From Bifidobacterium biavatii DSM 23969 (GTDB taxonomy: Bacteria > Actinomycetota > Actinomycetes > Actinomycetales > Bifidobacteriaceae): a stretch of 64,000 bases of DNA. The DNA lies in NCBI RefSeq assembly GCF_000741165.1, contig NZ_JGYN01000030.1:124001-188000 (forward strand), read 5' to 3'. The position numbers and the translations under genes are program-made. The notes below the pieces were generated by a model that was not told the origin of the DNA, searched no databases, and saw nothing but the letters and a program-made list of their open reading frames with translations. Below, one piece after another: positions 18,010 to 26,323 of the stretch (positions within the stretch are counted from its first letter, which is position 1; each line of letters starts with the position of its first letter).

Positions 18010-20081
18010 CGCTGTGCTCCCTTCAGGGCTTCCGCAGCCTCCCGGGCGGCCACTTCCGGAGTGGGTGCGAACCAGTCGTAGGTGAATGCGGGCGCCGGCG
18101 AGGGCTCCGGGTCGTCCGGCAGACAGGCCACCATGTGCTGGGTGCCGGGCACGCGCTTCATGACCGGGTGGACGTCGAGTCCGCGGTCCGGGTGCGAGGA
18201 ACGCGGCGCGAAGCGGTCACCCTTGGGGAAGTCGGCCGGCGAGGGCACGGTGCCGGGCACCTGATGGAGGCGTCCCTGTCCGGCCTCGATGGAGGTGACG
18301 GAGCCGAGCAGGCCGCGCGTGTACTCGTGGCGGGGATCGGTGAGGATCTCCTTGGTGGATGCCTGTTCGACGACCTGGCCGGCGTACATGACGGTCACCG
18401 AGTGGGCGACCTTGGCCACGAGCGCCAGATCATGGCTGACGAAGATCATCGCGAAGCCGAGCTTCTCGCGCAGCTCGTTGAGCAGGTCGATGACCTGCTT
18501 CTGCACGGTCACGTCGAGTGCGGTGGTCGGTTCGTCGGCGATGATGAGCTTCGGGTCGCGGGTCAGGGCCATGGCGATGAGCACGCGCTGGCGCTGGCCG
18601 CCGGACAGCTCGTGCGGATAGGATTCCAGCGTGCGCTTCGGGTCGAGGCCCACCAGTTCGAGCAGCTCCTCGGCGGTGCGGGTGCCGCCGCGCTTGGTCA
18701 GCTGCTTCATCTGCGCCTTGATGAGCATGGACGGGTTGAGGCTGGAGAGCGCGTCCTGATAGATCATGGCGATTTCGTGGCCGCGCAGGGCGTTGTGCTC
18801 CTTGGGGCTCATGCCCACGAGGTTCTTGCCGTCGAACAGGATTTCGCCGCTGATTTCGGCGCGCGGGTCGAGCAGGCCCATGATGGCCAGCGAGGTGATG
18901 GACTTGCCGCAGCCGGACTCGCCCACCAGGCCCATGGTTTGTCCGGCGCGCACGGCGAAGGACAGGTGGTCGACCACGTTCACGTCGCCGTGGCGCGGGA
19001 ACTTGATGCACAGGTCGCGCACTTCGATGACCGGCTTGGCTTGGGACAGCGGGATGAAGCGGTCCTTGCGCTTGAGCTCGGCCTCGCGCAGCTGCGCGAG
19101 ACGCTTGTCGAGGCTTTCCTTCTGAGCGGCGTAGGCGGCCACCGGGTCCACGAGCAGGCGGTCCTCCTTGCGGCTGAGCTCCCTGCCCTCCTCGCTCTGC
19201 TGGATGGGGGCGGTGGGGGCGGCCACCATGGCGTCGGTGATGCCTTCGGACAAGATGTTCAGGCACAGCACGGTGATCATGATCGCCAGGCCCGGGAACA
19301 TGGCCTGCCACCAGTAGCCGTAGAGCACGCCGGCCTTGGCGGAGGACAGGATGTTGCCCCAGGTCGGGGTCGGTTCGGGGATGCCCGCGTTAATGAACGA
19401 CAGGGACGCCTCGAACACGATCGCGTCGGCCACGGACAGCGTGGTGAACACCATGACGGGGGCGGCGATGTTGCGCGTGACGTGCTTGCAGAGGATCCAC
19501 GGCGCGCGTGCGCCGGAGACGATCACCGCGCGCACGTAGTCCTTGCCGTATTCGCTGATGATGTTCGCGCGCACGATGCGGGCCACCTGCGGCACGTACA
19601 GCACGCCGATGGAGATGATGATGCCGATCATCGATTGGCCGAGGATGGAGACGAACACGGCGGCGAGCGCGATGGTCGGCACGGACATGACCACGTCGAT
19701 CAGTCGCATGATAATTTCGGACACCCAGGTGCGCGAGACCGCGGCCACGGCACCGATGACGGAGCCGACGACGAGCGCGAACGCGATGGAGCTCAGGCCA
19801 ATGACCAGCGAGTACCGTGCGCCGTAGATGACGCGGGAGAAGACGTCGCGGCCGAGGTTGTCGGTGCCGAACCAGTGGTCGGCGGTGGGTGCCTGATAGC
19901 TGAGGGTGATTTCGGTCGGGTTGTGCGGGGTCACGACGGACGCGAAGATCGCGGCCAGTGCGAGCACTGCGATGACGATGACGGAGATGCGCGTGCCGAT
20001 GCTCATGCTCGACCAGCGCTTGACCCTGACTTTGGTATTGGGTTTGTTGAATTCGCGGGTTGCGTTGTTGCTTCCGAGCAT
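18006..20081 (-). CDS. nanD: Fused ABC permease (DppC-like) and ATPase (DppD-like)
   Basis: A 691-residue two-domain protein. Residues 1-300 are a DppC-type permease with about six membrane segments and the cytoplasmic coupling segment EYGKDYVRAVIVSGARAPW. A charged linker (about 305-355) leads to an ATPase with Walker A GESGCGKS, signature LSGGQRQR and Walker B IIADEPTTALD, ending in an oligopeptide-transporter C-domain. Both halves are complete, so this is a fusion and not a frame error. The start is 2 nt past the nanC stop and the end overlaps nanF. The substrate, sialic acid, is inferred from context; a peptide importer is the alternative. Confidence 0.87.
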   Translation of the reverse strand: MLGSNNATREFNKPNTKVRVKRWSSMSIGTRISVIVIAVLALAAIFASVVTPHNPTEITLSYQAPTADHWFGTDNLGRDVFSRVIYGARYSLVIGLSSIAFALVVGSVIGAVAAVSRTWVSEIIMRLIDVVMSVPTIALAAVFVSILGQSMIGIIISIGVLYVPQVARIVRANIISEYGKDYVRAVIVSGARAPWILCKHVTRNIAAPVMVFTTLSVADAIVFEASLSFINAGIPEPTPTWGNILSSAKAGVLYGYWWQAMFPGLAIMITVLCLNILSEGITDAMVAAPTAPIQQSEEGRELSRKEDRLLVDPVAAYAAQKESLDKRLAQLREAELKRKDRFIPLSQAKPVIEVRDLCIKFPRHGDVNVVDHLSFAVRAGQTMGLVGESGCGKSITSLAIMGLLDPRAEISGEILFDGKNLVGMSPKEHNALRGHEIAMIYQDALSSLNPSMLIKAQMKQLTKRGGTRTAEELLELVGLDPKRTLESYPHELSGGQRQRVLIAMALTRDPKLIIADEPTTALDVTVQKQVIDLLNELREKLGFAMIFVSHDLALVAKVAHSVTVMYAGQVVEQASTKEILTDPRHEYTRGLLGSVTSIEAGQGRLHQVPGTVPSPADFPKGDRFAPRSSHPDRGLDVHPVMKRVPGTQHMVACLPDDPEPSPAPAFTYDWFAPTPEVAAREAAEALKGAQR

Positions 20082-20083
20082 CG

Positions 20084-21040
20084 TCACACCGTCCTGATTC
20101 GCGGGTTGATGAGGACATAGAGCAGGTCGACGATCACGTTGACCACCATGAAGGCCAGTGCCACGACCAGTGCCACGCCCTGCACGAGGGTCGGCTGGTT
20201 GTTGTTGATGCCGTCGAACATCGCAGTACCCATGCCGGGCAGTGCGAAGATGACCTCGATGACGATGGCGCCGCCCATGAGGTAGCCGATCTTCATGCCG
20301 AGCATGGTGACCGGGGTGATCAGCGCGTTGCGGAACACGTTGCGGGCCACGACCACGCGCTTGGGCACGCCGGCACCGATGGCAGTGCGCACGTAGTCCT
20401 TGTCGAGCTCCTCGACCATGGACGTGCGGATGATGCGGGTGAGCGAGCCGGCCACGGGCAGGCCGAGCGCGAAGCTGGGCATGGCCATGCGGGCCAGGTA
20501 TCCGGCCGGGTCCTGGGTGAAGGCGGGCAGTTCGCCGGCGCCGGGCAGCCAGGCCATTTTGATCTGCAGCACGTAGATGAGCAGCACGCCGAGCCAGAAG
20601 GACGGGGTGGCGATGGCGATGATGGAGACCACGCGGATGGCCTGGTCGACCCACGTGTCGCGGTACAGGGCGGCCAGCACGCCGAAGATGACGGCAAAGA
20701 CGATGGCGATGAGCAGGCCGATGAAGGTCAGCTGGAGGGTGATGGGGAATGCGGTGGCGATGCGGCCGCTCACCGGGTCCTTGTTGACGCCGTAGACGCC
20801 GAGATCGCCGCGCAGCAGCCCGCCGAGATAGGAGAAGAACTGCTCCCACCAGGGGCGGTCGAAGCCCATTTCGTGCCGGTAGGCGGCGAGCGCCTGCGGG
20901 GTGGCGTTTTCGCCGAGGGCGGCGACGGCCGGGTCGTATTGGGAGAAGGACATCAGGAAGTAGACCAGGAGGGTCACTCCGAATGCCATGAACGGCAGGG
21001 CGATCAGTCGTCTGCCGAGAAGGCGTAGCAGGTTGTTCAA
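20084..21040 (-). CDS. nanC: ABC transporter permease (DppB-like)
   Basis: A 318-residue DppB/OppB permease with about six transmembrane segments. The N-terminal helix is RLIALPFMAFGVTLLVYFLM, and the coupling motif reads EELDKDYVRTAIGAGVPKR. It would form the membrane channel with the permease half of the next gene. The gene starts downstream of the binding-protein gene after a 286-bp gap holding a strong hairpin and a palindromic element, so readthrough may set subunit ratios. Substrate by context. Confidence 0.88.
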   Translation of the reverse strand: MNNLLRLLGRRLIALPFMAFGVTLLVYFLMSFSQYDPAVAALGENATPQALAAYRHEMGFDRPWWEQFFSYLGGLLRGDLGVYGVNKDPVSGRIATAFPITLQLTFIGLLIAIVFAVIFGVLAALYRDTWVDQAIRVVSIIAIATPSFWLGVLLIYVLQIKMAWLPGAGELPAFTQDPAGYLARMAMPSFALGLPVAGSLTRIIRTSMVEELDKDYVRTAIGAGVPKRVVVARNVFRNALITPVTMLGMKIGYLMGGAIVIEVIFALPGMGTAMFDGINNNQPTLVQGVALVVALAFMVVNVIVDLLYVLINPRIRTV

Positions 21041-21140
21041 TGGGACTCCCTTGTCGGATTGTTCAAGACAGGTGGTTCAGGGTGGTTCATGATGGCTTGC
21101 AGAACGGTGCTCTATCGGGCTTAAACCGCTGCATTCCTTT

Positions 21141-21203
21141 TCCTCGGCTCCCCTTGTCAGGGGAGCTGTCACGAAGTGACTGAGGAATAGTCAGAACCCA
21201 TCG
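21141..21203. repeat. Short palindromic element, copy 2 (inverted)
   Basis: Reverse orientation of the element at 7111: CTCGGCTCCCCTTGTCAGGG, then GAGCTGTCACGAAGTGACTG and AGG. It lies in the gap between the binding-protein gene and nanC, so it is present in the importer mRNA. Confidence 0.85.
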
Positions 21204-21237
21204 TGTCAGGTCTGAAGACTAGTTCTGCAACGGCATG

Positions 21238-21288
21238 GCCCTCCCGTCTCGCGGACGTTCAATGGCCCGCGGGACGGGAGGGCCTTCG
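21238..21288 (-). terminator. Attenuator-like hairpin between nanB and nanC
   Basis: GGCCCTCCCGTC and GACGGGAGGGCC are perfect inverses around a loop that has its own CGCGG/CCGCG pairing. The hairpin lies 39 nt past the nanB stop. It probably ends a share of transcripts or protects nanB mRNA, giving excess binding protein. Confidence 0.6.
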
Positions 21289-21326
21289 ATGGCTGGCTAC
21301 GGTGTCTGCCGGAGCGGCGCTATCGA

Positions 21327-22898
21327 CTACTTGTTCAGCTCGGCGTTCACGAGGTTGATGCCGGTCGAACCGATCGCGTCGACACTCTTGAACACACCCT
21401 TCTTGAAGGCGGTGGTCGTCTGGCGGTGGAACAGCGGGTAGAGCGGGACCTCTTCGCTGAGCAGGTCGAAGCACTGGTTCCAGTAGCCTTGGCGGTCGTC
21501 GTCAGTGGAGGCGTCCAGCGCCTTGTCCATCAGCTCATGGAGCTGGGTGTAGCCTTCGGATCCGTTCCAGAAGGTGCGAGTCTTGGTCCAGGCGTTGTCG
21601 CCGTACCACCAGTTCATCAGCAGGTCGGGGTCGTTGCCGAACACGGACGGATCGCCGGGGGCGAGCACCATCGAGAAGTCGGCGCCTTCCTTGTCGGTGA
21701 TGTTCGGGTAGAGGGCGGAGGACGCCATCGACTGGATGTCCACGTTCATGCCGATTTCGGCCAGATCGTTCTTGATCTGCGGGGCCAGCTGGGTGATCCA
21801 GGAGTGGTCGGTGGTGTAGAGGGTGAATTTGAGCTCGCCGGTCACGCCGGCTTCCTTGAGCAGTTCCTTGGCCTTCTCCACGTTCTTGGTGTAGACGTTG
21901 CTGGCCTTGTGGTAGTTCGAGAAGTTCTCGGGCAGGAAGCTGGTGGCCGCGGAGGCCTGTCCGGACATCTGGTTGTCGATGAGCTTCTGGGTGTCGATCG
22001 CGTAGAAGACGGCCTGACGGACTTCCTTCTTGTCGAACGGGGCCTTCTTGGTGTTGAACATGAGGAACGGCAGGTTGAAGCCCTGGACGGTTTCCAGTTC
22101 GGAACCGGAGGATTCGAGGGTCTTGAAGGCGTTGGCGGGCACCATTTCCATCACGTCCACCTTGCCGGCCTGCATGGCGGTGACGCGGGCAGTGTCGTCC
22201 ACGGATACGTTCCACACCATGTGCGCGGCCTGGGCGGGGTGGTCGCCATTGTACTGGTCGTTCTTGTCGAACTTGACCTGCTGGTCGGTGATCTCCGTGT
22301 ACTTCCACGGGCCGGAGCCGACCGGCTGCGCTTTGAGATCCTCGTCGCTCATGGAGGAGGGGACGATCTGGATGAGGGCGAGACGCTGCTTGAACATCGG
22401 GAACGCGCGGGTGAGCTTGAAGGTCACTTCGGTGTCGGACTTGGCCTCGGCGGATTCGATGAAGTCGAGCATGGAGATGTACAGGCTGTCCTCGGCGGTG
22501 GTGCGCTTGTAGGAGGAGACCACGTCGTCGGCGGTGACCGCGGTGCCGTCGGAGAACTTGGCTCCGTCGCGCAGCGTGACCACGTATTCAGTGTCGGACA
22601 CCTGCTCCGGTTCGCCGGCGGCGAGCGCGTTGAACACGGAATAGTCCGTATAGTTGAGCGCGTACAGCGGTTCGGTCACGTGCCAGTTGCCGGCCATGGC
22701 GAGGGCGCTGGACGTGGTGGAGGGCGAGAAATCGCGGGTTGCGTATGCGACCTGCGCCGTGATGGTGTCGGTCACGGCCGTGCCGGTGCTCGCCTTGCCT
22801 TGGGTGGTACCGTTGCCGCCGCCGCATCCGGCGAGCAGCATGAGGCCCGCTACGGTCGCCGCCACGGCGGCCTTGAATTTTCCGGTCTTCCTGATCAT
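21327..22898 (-). CDS. nanB: ABC solute-binding lipoprotein (family 5)
   Basis: A 523-residue extracellular binding protein of the SBP_bac_5 family. The N-terminus has a basic start, a hydrophobic core and lipobox LLAGCGGG, so it is a lipoprotein anchored outside the membrane. FSDGTAVTADDVVSSYKRT and the following segment are typical for this family. GAGGAGAACC precedes the chosen ATG; the open frame runs 53 codons further without a site. The promoter carries a perfect NanR-type operator. Sialic-acid binding is inferred from context, since this family is mostly known for peptides. Confidence 0.88.
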   Translation of the reverse strand: MIRKTGKFKAAVAATVAGLMLLAGCGGGNGTTQGKASTGTAVTDTITAQVAYATRDFSPSTTSSALAMAGNWHVTEPLYALNYTDYSVFNALAAGEPEQVSDTEYVVTLRDGAKFSDGTAVTADDVVSSYKRTTAEDSLYISMLDFIESAEAKSDTEVTFKLTRAFPMFKQRLALIQIVPSSMSDEDLKAQPVGSGPWKYTEITDQQVKFDKNDQYNGDHPAQAAHMVWNVSVDDTARVTAMQAGKVDVMEMVPANAFKTLESSGSELETVQGFNLPFLMFNTKKAPFDKKEVRQAVFYAIDTQKLIDNQMSGQASAATSFLPENFSNYHKASNVYTKNVEKAKELLKEAGVTGELKFTLYTTDHSWITQLAPQIKNDLAEIGMNVDIQSMASSALYPNITDKEGADFSMVLAPGDPSVFGNDPDLLMNWWYGDNAWTKTRTFWNGSEGYTQLHELMDKALDASTDDDRQGYWNQCFDLLSEEVPLYPLFHRQTTTAFKKGVFKSVDAIGSTGINLVNAELNK

Positions 22899-23090
22899 TG
22901 GTTCTCCTCGTCGTTGAGTGCATGTAGGACCATCGTTCGAAACGAGACGGTGCCTTTCCTGATGTGAGATGGGTGATGTTTCCGATGGTGGATGATGATT
23001 GCTGATGGTTGGTGATTGCCGGTTCTCGCCATGCCGATCGCTCGGTTGGGGGTCCACGAGAACCTGTGGCGTCGTCGTCGAACTGACTTA

Positions 23091-23119
23091 ATGATAAGAC
23101 GTCTGATGTCTGATTTCAA
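23091..23119 (-). promoter_or_regulatory. nanB promoter with NanR-type operator in the spacer
   Basis: Read on the minus strand, TTGAAA (-35) and TATCAT (-10) are exactly 17 bp apart, and the spacer is TCAGACATCAGACGTCT. This spacer matches the motif near 26077 and the one at the nanR promoter. A protein bound here would block polymerase directly. Confidence 0.7.
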
Positions 23120-23221
23120 GTCGGGAGTGTTGCGGGTCACGTTAAGGCAGAGACGCGACGGCCGCATCAGCCGAAACGGCCGGAAATCGACCAGGACAAC
23201 CGCCGTCTCAGCTCATGCGGC

Positions 23222-23890
23222 CTACAGCTGCGCCACGAACCAGCGCGTGATGCTCATCGGATGCGTGATCGCGGTGCCCACCACGGCGGCCCATGCGCCG
23301 GCGGCCATCACCTGACGCAGCTGGGCGGGCGTGTGGATGCGCCCCTCGCACAGCACGGGCACGTCGGGGAACGCCTCGATCATCCGATCAAGCAGTTCGA
23401 AATCCGGGCCGTCGGTTTTCGGCCGGTCTCCCGTATAGCCGGACAGTGTAGTGGAGATGATGTCGGTGCCGGCCTCGACCGCACGCTCGGCGTCGGCGAA
23501 ACTGCCGCAGTCGGCCATCACGAGCACGCCTTCGTCGTGCAGGGCGTGCACGGTGTCGGCGTAGGTCAGCCCGTCCGGCCGGGGCCGTCCGGTCGCGTCG
23601 ATGGCGACGATGTCCGCGCCGGCCGCCGCGCAGCAGCGTGCGTGACGCAGGGTCGGCGTGATGTACACGCCTTCCTCGCCGTCCTTCCAGATGCCGATCA
23701 CCGGCACGCTCACCTGTCCCTTGATGGCGGCGATGTCAGCCAATCCTTGGCAGCGTATGCCTACGGCGCCGCCCTCGACGGCCGCCATGGCCATCTGAGC
23801 CATCGTCTCCGGATGGCGCAACGGCTCGCCCGGATACGCCTGACAGCTCACCACGAGCCCGCCTTTGATTCGTTCGATCGTCTGATGCAT
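23222..23890 (-). CDS. nanE: N-acetylmannosamine-6-phosphate 2-epimerase
   Basis: A 222-residue NanE that converts ManNAc-6-phosphate to GlcNAc-6-phosphate in the cytoplasm. The TIM-barrel signatures are visible: SCQAYPGEPLR at the start, AVGIRCQG, VPVIGIWKD with the catalytic Lys, DIVAIDATGRPRP, VMADCGSF and VLCEGRIHTP. Length is normal. AAGGAGCAAT precedes the ATG. It follows nanK after a 201-bp gap occupied by a long-form palindromic element. Confidence 0.95.
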   Translation of the reverse strand: MHQTIERIKGGLVVSCQAYPGEPLRHPETMAQMAMAAVEGGAVGIRCQGLADIAAIKGQVSVPVIGIWKDGEEGVYITPTLRHARCCAAAGADIVAIDATGRPRPDGLTYADTVHALHDEGVLVMADCGSFADAERAVEAGTDIISTTLSGYTGDRPKTDGPDFELLDRMIEAFPDVPVLCEGRIHTPAQLRQVMAAGAWAAVVGTAITHPMSITRWFVAQL

Positions 23891-23910
23891 GGTATTGCTC
23901 CTTACCCCCT

Positions 23911-24061
23911 CTTCGACTCCCCTGTCAGGACATCGCCGTTAAGCAAACGCTGGAGGCGTTTGCAGGTGATGTGCGAGACGGCAGGCGAGCCAGCAAACTG
24001 CGGGCACAGCCCGTCCTCAGTTGCAGGCCGAGACTTCGGCGGAGCCGACTGAGGGTGGTTA
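23911..24061. repeat. Long-form palindromic element between nanK and nanE
   Basis: From GACTCCCCTGTCAGG to CGACTGAGGGTGGTT. The interior (GCCGTTAAG, AAACGC, GGCGTTTGC, AGGCGAGCCAGCA, CAGTTGCAGG) aligns base by base over about 120 bp with the inverse of 32744-32896 inside dnaX. The ends match the short elements, so the short form looks like an internal deletion of this one. Confidence 0.75.
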
Positions 24062-24091
24062 CTTGAAACTACAGTGAATTCAGTGCAGTCG

Positions 24092-25108
24092 TTATCGAGA
24101 CTGCTCATGATGCTGCGCGGCAACCGCCGCGCCGATAAGCGGCGCGTCGCCGCCGAGCTCGCCTTCGACGAGCGGCGTGGATTTGACCAGCGCGAGCGCC
24201 GATTCCGCAAATCCGGCTCGCAGGGCGTCCCACCAGATCGGTCCGGCCTTGACCACCGATCCAGACACCACGATCACGTCCGGATCGACAAGGTTGCCCA
24301 TGCCGCCGATGCATTCGCCGAGCGCGCGGGCGCTGTCGGCCAGCACCTCGCAGGCCAGCGCCTCGCCCGCGGAGGCGCGGGCAGCCACATCCGCGCCGCC
24401 GGCGACCGGTTCGGGAACGCCGCCATCGCCGTCAGCGGTAGTCGTTTCCCCCGCGCGCATCGCTTCGCAACGCCGGTTGTACAAATCCTTCAACCCCGTG
24501 CCGGACGCCACCGGCTCGATGTGTCCTTCTCTGGTGCCGCACGAACACGGAAAACCGCGGCCCAACGCGCTCGGCACGTGTCCGGCGTGACCTGCCACGC
24601 CGTGCGCGCCGGTGAACAGCATGCCGTCCGTCACGATGGCACCGCCAATGCCGGTGCCCACGCCGATCGAGAGCACCACGGACTTGCCGCGACCGGCCCC
24701 GTAACTGGCCTCGCCGAGTCCGTGCGCGCCCACGTCGCCGATCATGCGCACCGGCAGATCGGTGACGCGCGCGAACGCGTCGTAGATGCGCTGCCCGCAC
24801 CAACCGGGCAGGATATCGGTAGCGGCGACGATCACGCCGGTCTCACTGTCCGGCACGCCGGCCGCTGCGATACCGACGCCCGCGATCGTCAATCCTTCGG
24901 CCGCAGCACGCTCCAGCTGACGTACGGCGAGCGCCACGATGCGCTCCCTGAGATCGTCGCCGCCGCGCGCGGCCTCGGTCGGCATCTCGCAACGGCCCGT
25001 CACCGCGGGCGTCCCGTCGGCCGCAATCGGCAACGTCACGAATCCCGAGGCGACTTTGGTGCCGCCGATGTCGAACGTCAGGTACGTGGACGAAACGGGC
25101 CCGCTCAT
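24092..25108 (-). CDS. nanK: ROK-family sugar kinase, probable N-acetylmannosamine kinase
   Basis: A 338-residue ROK kinase. YLTFDIGGTKV is the phosphate-1 motif, GVGTGIGGAIV the second glycine motif, GHAGHVP supplies the metal-binding His, and CSCGTREGH is the ROK zinc site. It would phosphorylate ManNAc between NanA and NanE. A low-complexity Gly/Ala insert around residues 215-240 is unusual for the family. Its ATG overlaps the stop of the preceding gene by 4 nt. Glucokinase activity is the alternative, but context favours NanK. Confidence 0.87.
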   Translation of the reverse strand: MSGPVSSTYLTFDIGGTKVASGFVTLPIAADGTPAVTGRCEMPTEAARGGDDLRERIVALAVRQLERAAAEGLTIAGVGIAAAGVPDSETGVIVAATDILPGWCGQRIYDAFARVTDLPVRMIGDVGAHGLGEASYGAGRGKSVVLSIGVGTGIGGAIVTDGMLFTGAHGVAGHAGHVPSALGRGFPCSCGTREGHIEPVASGTGLKDLYNRRCEAMRAGETTTADGDGGVPEPVAGGADVAARASAGEALACEVLADSARALGECIGGMGNLVDPDVIVVSGSVVKAGPIWWDALRAGFAESALALVKSTPLVEGELGGDAPLIGAAVAAQHHEQSR

Positions 25109-26025
25109 GAGGTCGCCGCCTTGGCGACCGCATCATGGATGCGTTCCAGATATCCGAGCCGCTCCTCGATGGCCGCGTCCGCGGGAACGCATACTTTGGC
25201 GCCCAGATAGTCGAGCGGGGTGTCCTGTTCGCGCGCGGCCCGCACGGTTGCCGCGATCGCCGCGGCGTCCATGAGCGAGGTCGGCTCGTCCGGGCGCATG
25301 GGCAGGTGTCCGTCGATCCAGCCGTATCCGTATTGGGTGGCTTCCGACCCCGCCCCGGAGAACATGAGGCCCTTGAGCACGCCGGCCTGCGCAGCCTGGG
25401 TTACATGGTCGACCGCGGTGGCGGCGGCGCGGCCTTCCACCACGGAACGCCCCCAGTTCACGGTCAGTCCGATGCCGGCTTGGAGGCACAGATCGATTTC
25501 GTCCTCAATGGGCAGGAATCCCTTTTCCGGTTGTTGCCCGTCAATGTACTTGTCGCAGTGTTCGATCACCAGTTCGGCTCCGGACCAGTCCCACCACGAC
25601 ATCTCCTCCAGCGAGGCGGCCATGGCGTCGCGGCTGGCCCGAGCGGTGGGCGCCGAATGGATCTCGACGAATCGGACGTCTTGGGTGCCGCGCCATTGCG
25701 CGAGATCGGCGATCGCATGGCACGCCTGCGCCATGAGGTCGAGGGCGGCTTCGCGTCCGGCTGCGTCCGGGCTGGCGAGGCCGAAGTTCGAGTCCTTCCA
25801 GACGTGCTGCATGGTGCCGGGGATGACGGTGACGGTGTTGCCGTGCCAGTGCTCGGGCAGGGCTCCGGCCAGCCAGATGCGGTCCGCAGTTTGCGCAAGG
25901 TCGCCGGGGAAGGGCAGTTCGGTGCCGGCGATCCACGATTGTCGCCCGAGCAGGTTGTAGTAGGCCTCTTGGGCTTCCCGCCCTTGAGGCAGCGACGCGT
26001 AGGCGCCGACGACGAATGATGGCAT
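25105..26025 (-). CDS. Conserved protein of the sialic-acid cluster (DUF4862-like)
   Basis: A 306-residue protein with no catalytic assignment. It resembles DUF4862 proteins and shows TIM-barrel (AP-endonuclease-like) features: VIPGTMQHVW, FVEIHSAP, ELVIEHCDKY and GLTVNWGRSVVEG, with Glu, His and Asp residues at strand ends that could bind a metal. AAGGAGGAAACC precedes the ATG. It is the first gene of an operon with nanK (ATGA overlap) and nanE, and its upstream region carries a NanR-type operator. A sugar isomerase, epimerase or mutarotase role on a sialic-acid derivative is a guess from context only. Confidence 0.75.
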   Translation of the reverse strand: MPSFVVGAYASLPQGREAQEAYYNLLGRQSWIAGTELPFPGDLAQTADRIWLAGALPEHWHGNTVTVIPGTMQHVWKDSNFGLASPDAAGREAALDLMAQACHAIADLAQWRGTQDVRFVEIHSAPTARASRDAMAASLEEMSWWDWSGAELVIEHCDKYIDGQQPEKGFLPIEDEIDLCLQAGIGLTVNWGRSVVEGRAAATAVDHVTQAAQAGVLKGLMFSGAGSEATQYGYGWIDGHLPMRPDEPTSLMDAAAIAATVRAAREQDTPLDYLGAKVCVPADAAIEERLGYLERIHDAVAKAATS

Positions 26026-26070
26026 GCTGGTTTCCTCCTTGAAAAGCTGGTGCCGAGACATACCCATCCT

Positions 26071-26097
26071 ACTATCATCAGACGTCTGATGTCTAAT
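26071..26097 (-). promoter_or_regulatory. NanR-type operator upstream of the nanK operon
   Basis: On the minus strand the sequence is ATTAGACATCAGACGTCTGA followed by TGAT. It shares AGACATCAGACGTCT with the nanB promoter. A -10 candidate (GATGAT or GATAGT) lies at the downstream edge; the -35 is weak. The remaining bases to 26323 hold no gene that I can see. Confidence 0.6.
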
Positions 26098-26323
26098 CTC
26101 CGGAGCGTCCGGCCGTCGCTCCACAAAACAGCATCCTGCAACCGACCGTATCGGCGACCTAACGGCCCGCAACCGCCGTTCTATCAGCAACGACCGGCAT
26201 TCGTCAGCGACTATCAGAAACTGACAACATCCAGCAACATCCGACACATCCACATCAAATGGAAATCACCGGAATCCATCAGCAACAGCCGAAATCCATC
26301 AGCCTCCGACATCAACGGTCCTG

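Noticed and set aside
17970-20120. 716-codon open frame on the plus strand
   Set aside because: It mirrors the ABC transporter genes on the minus strand and has a His/Asp/Gly-rich composition with no domain.
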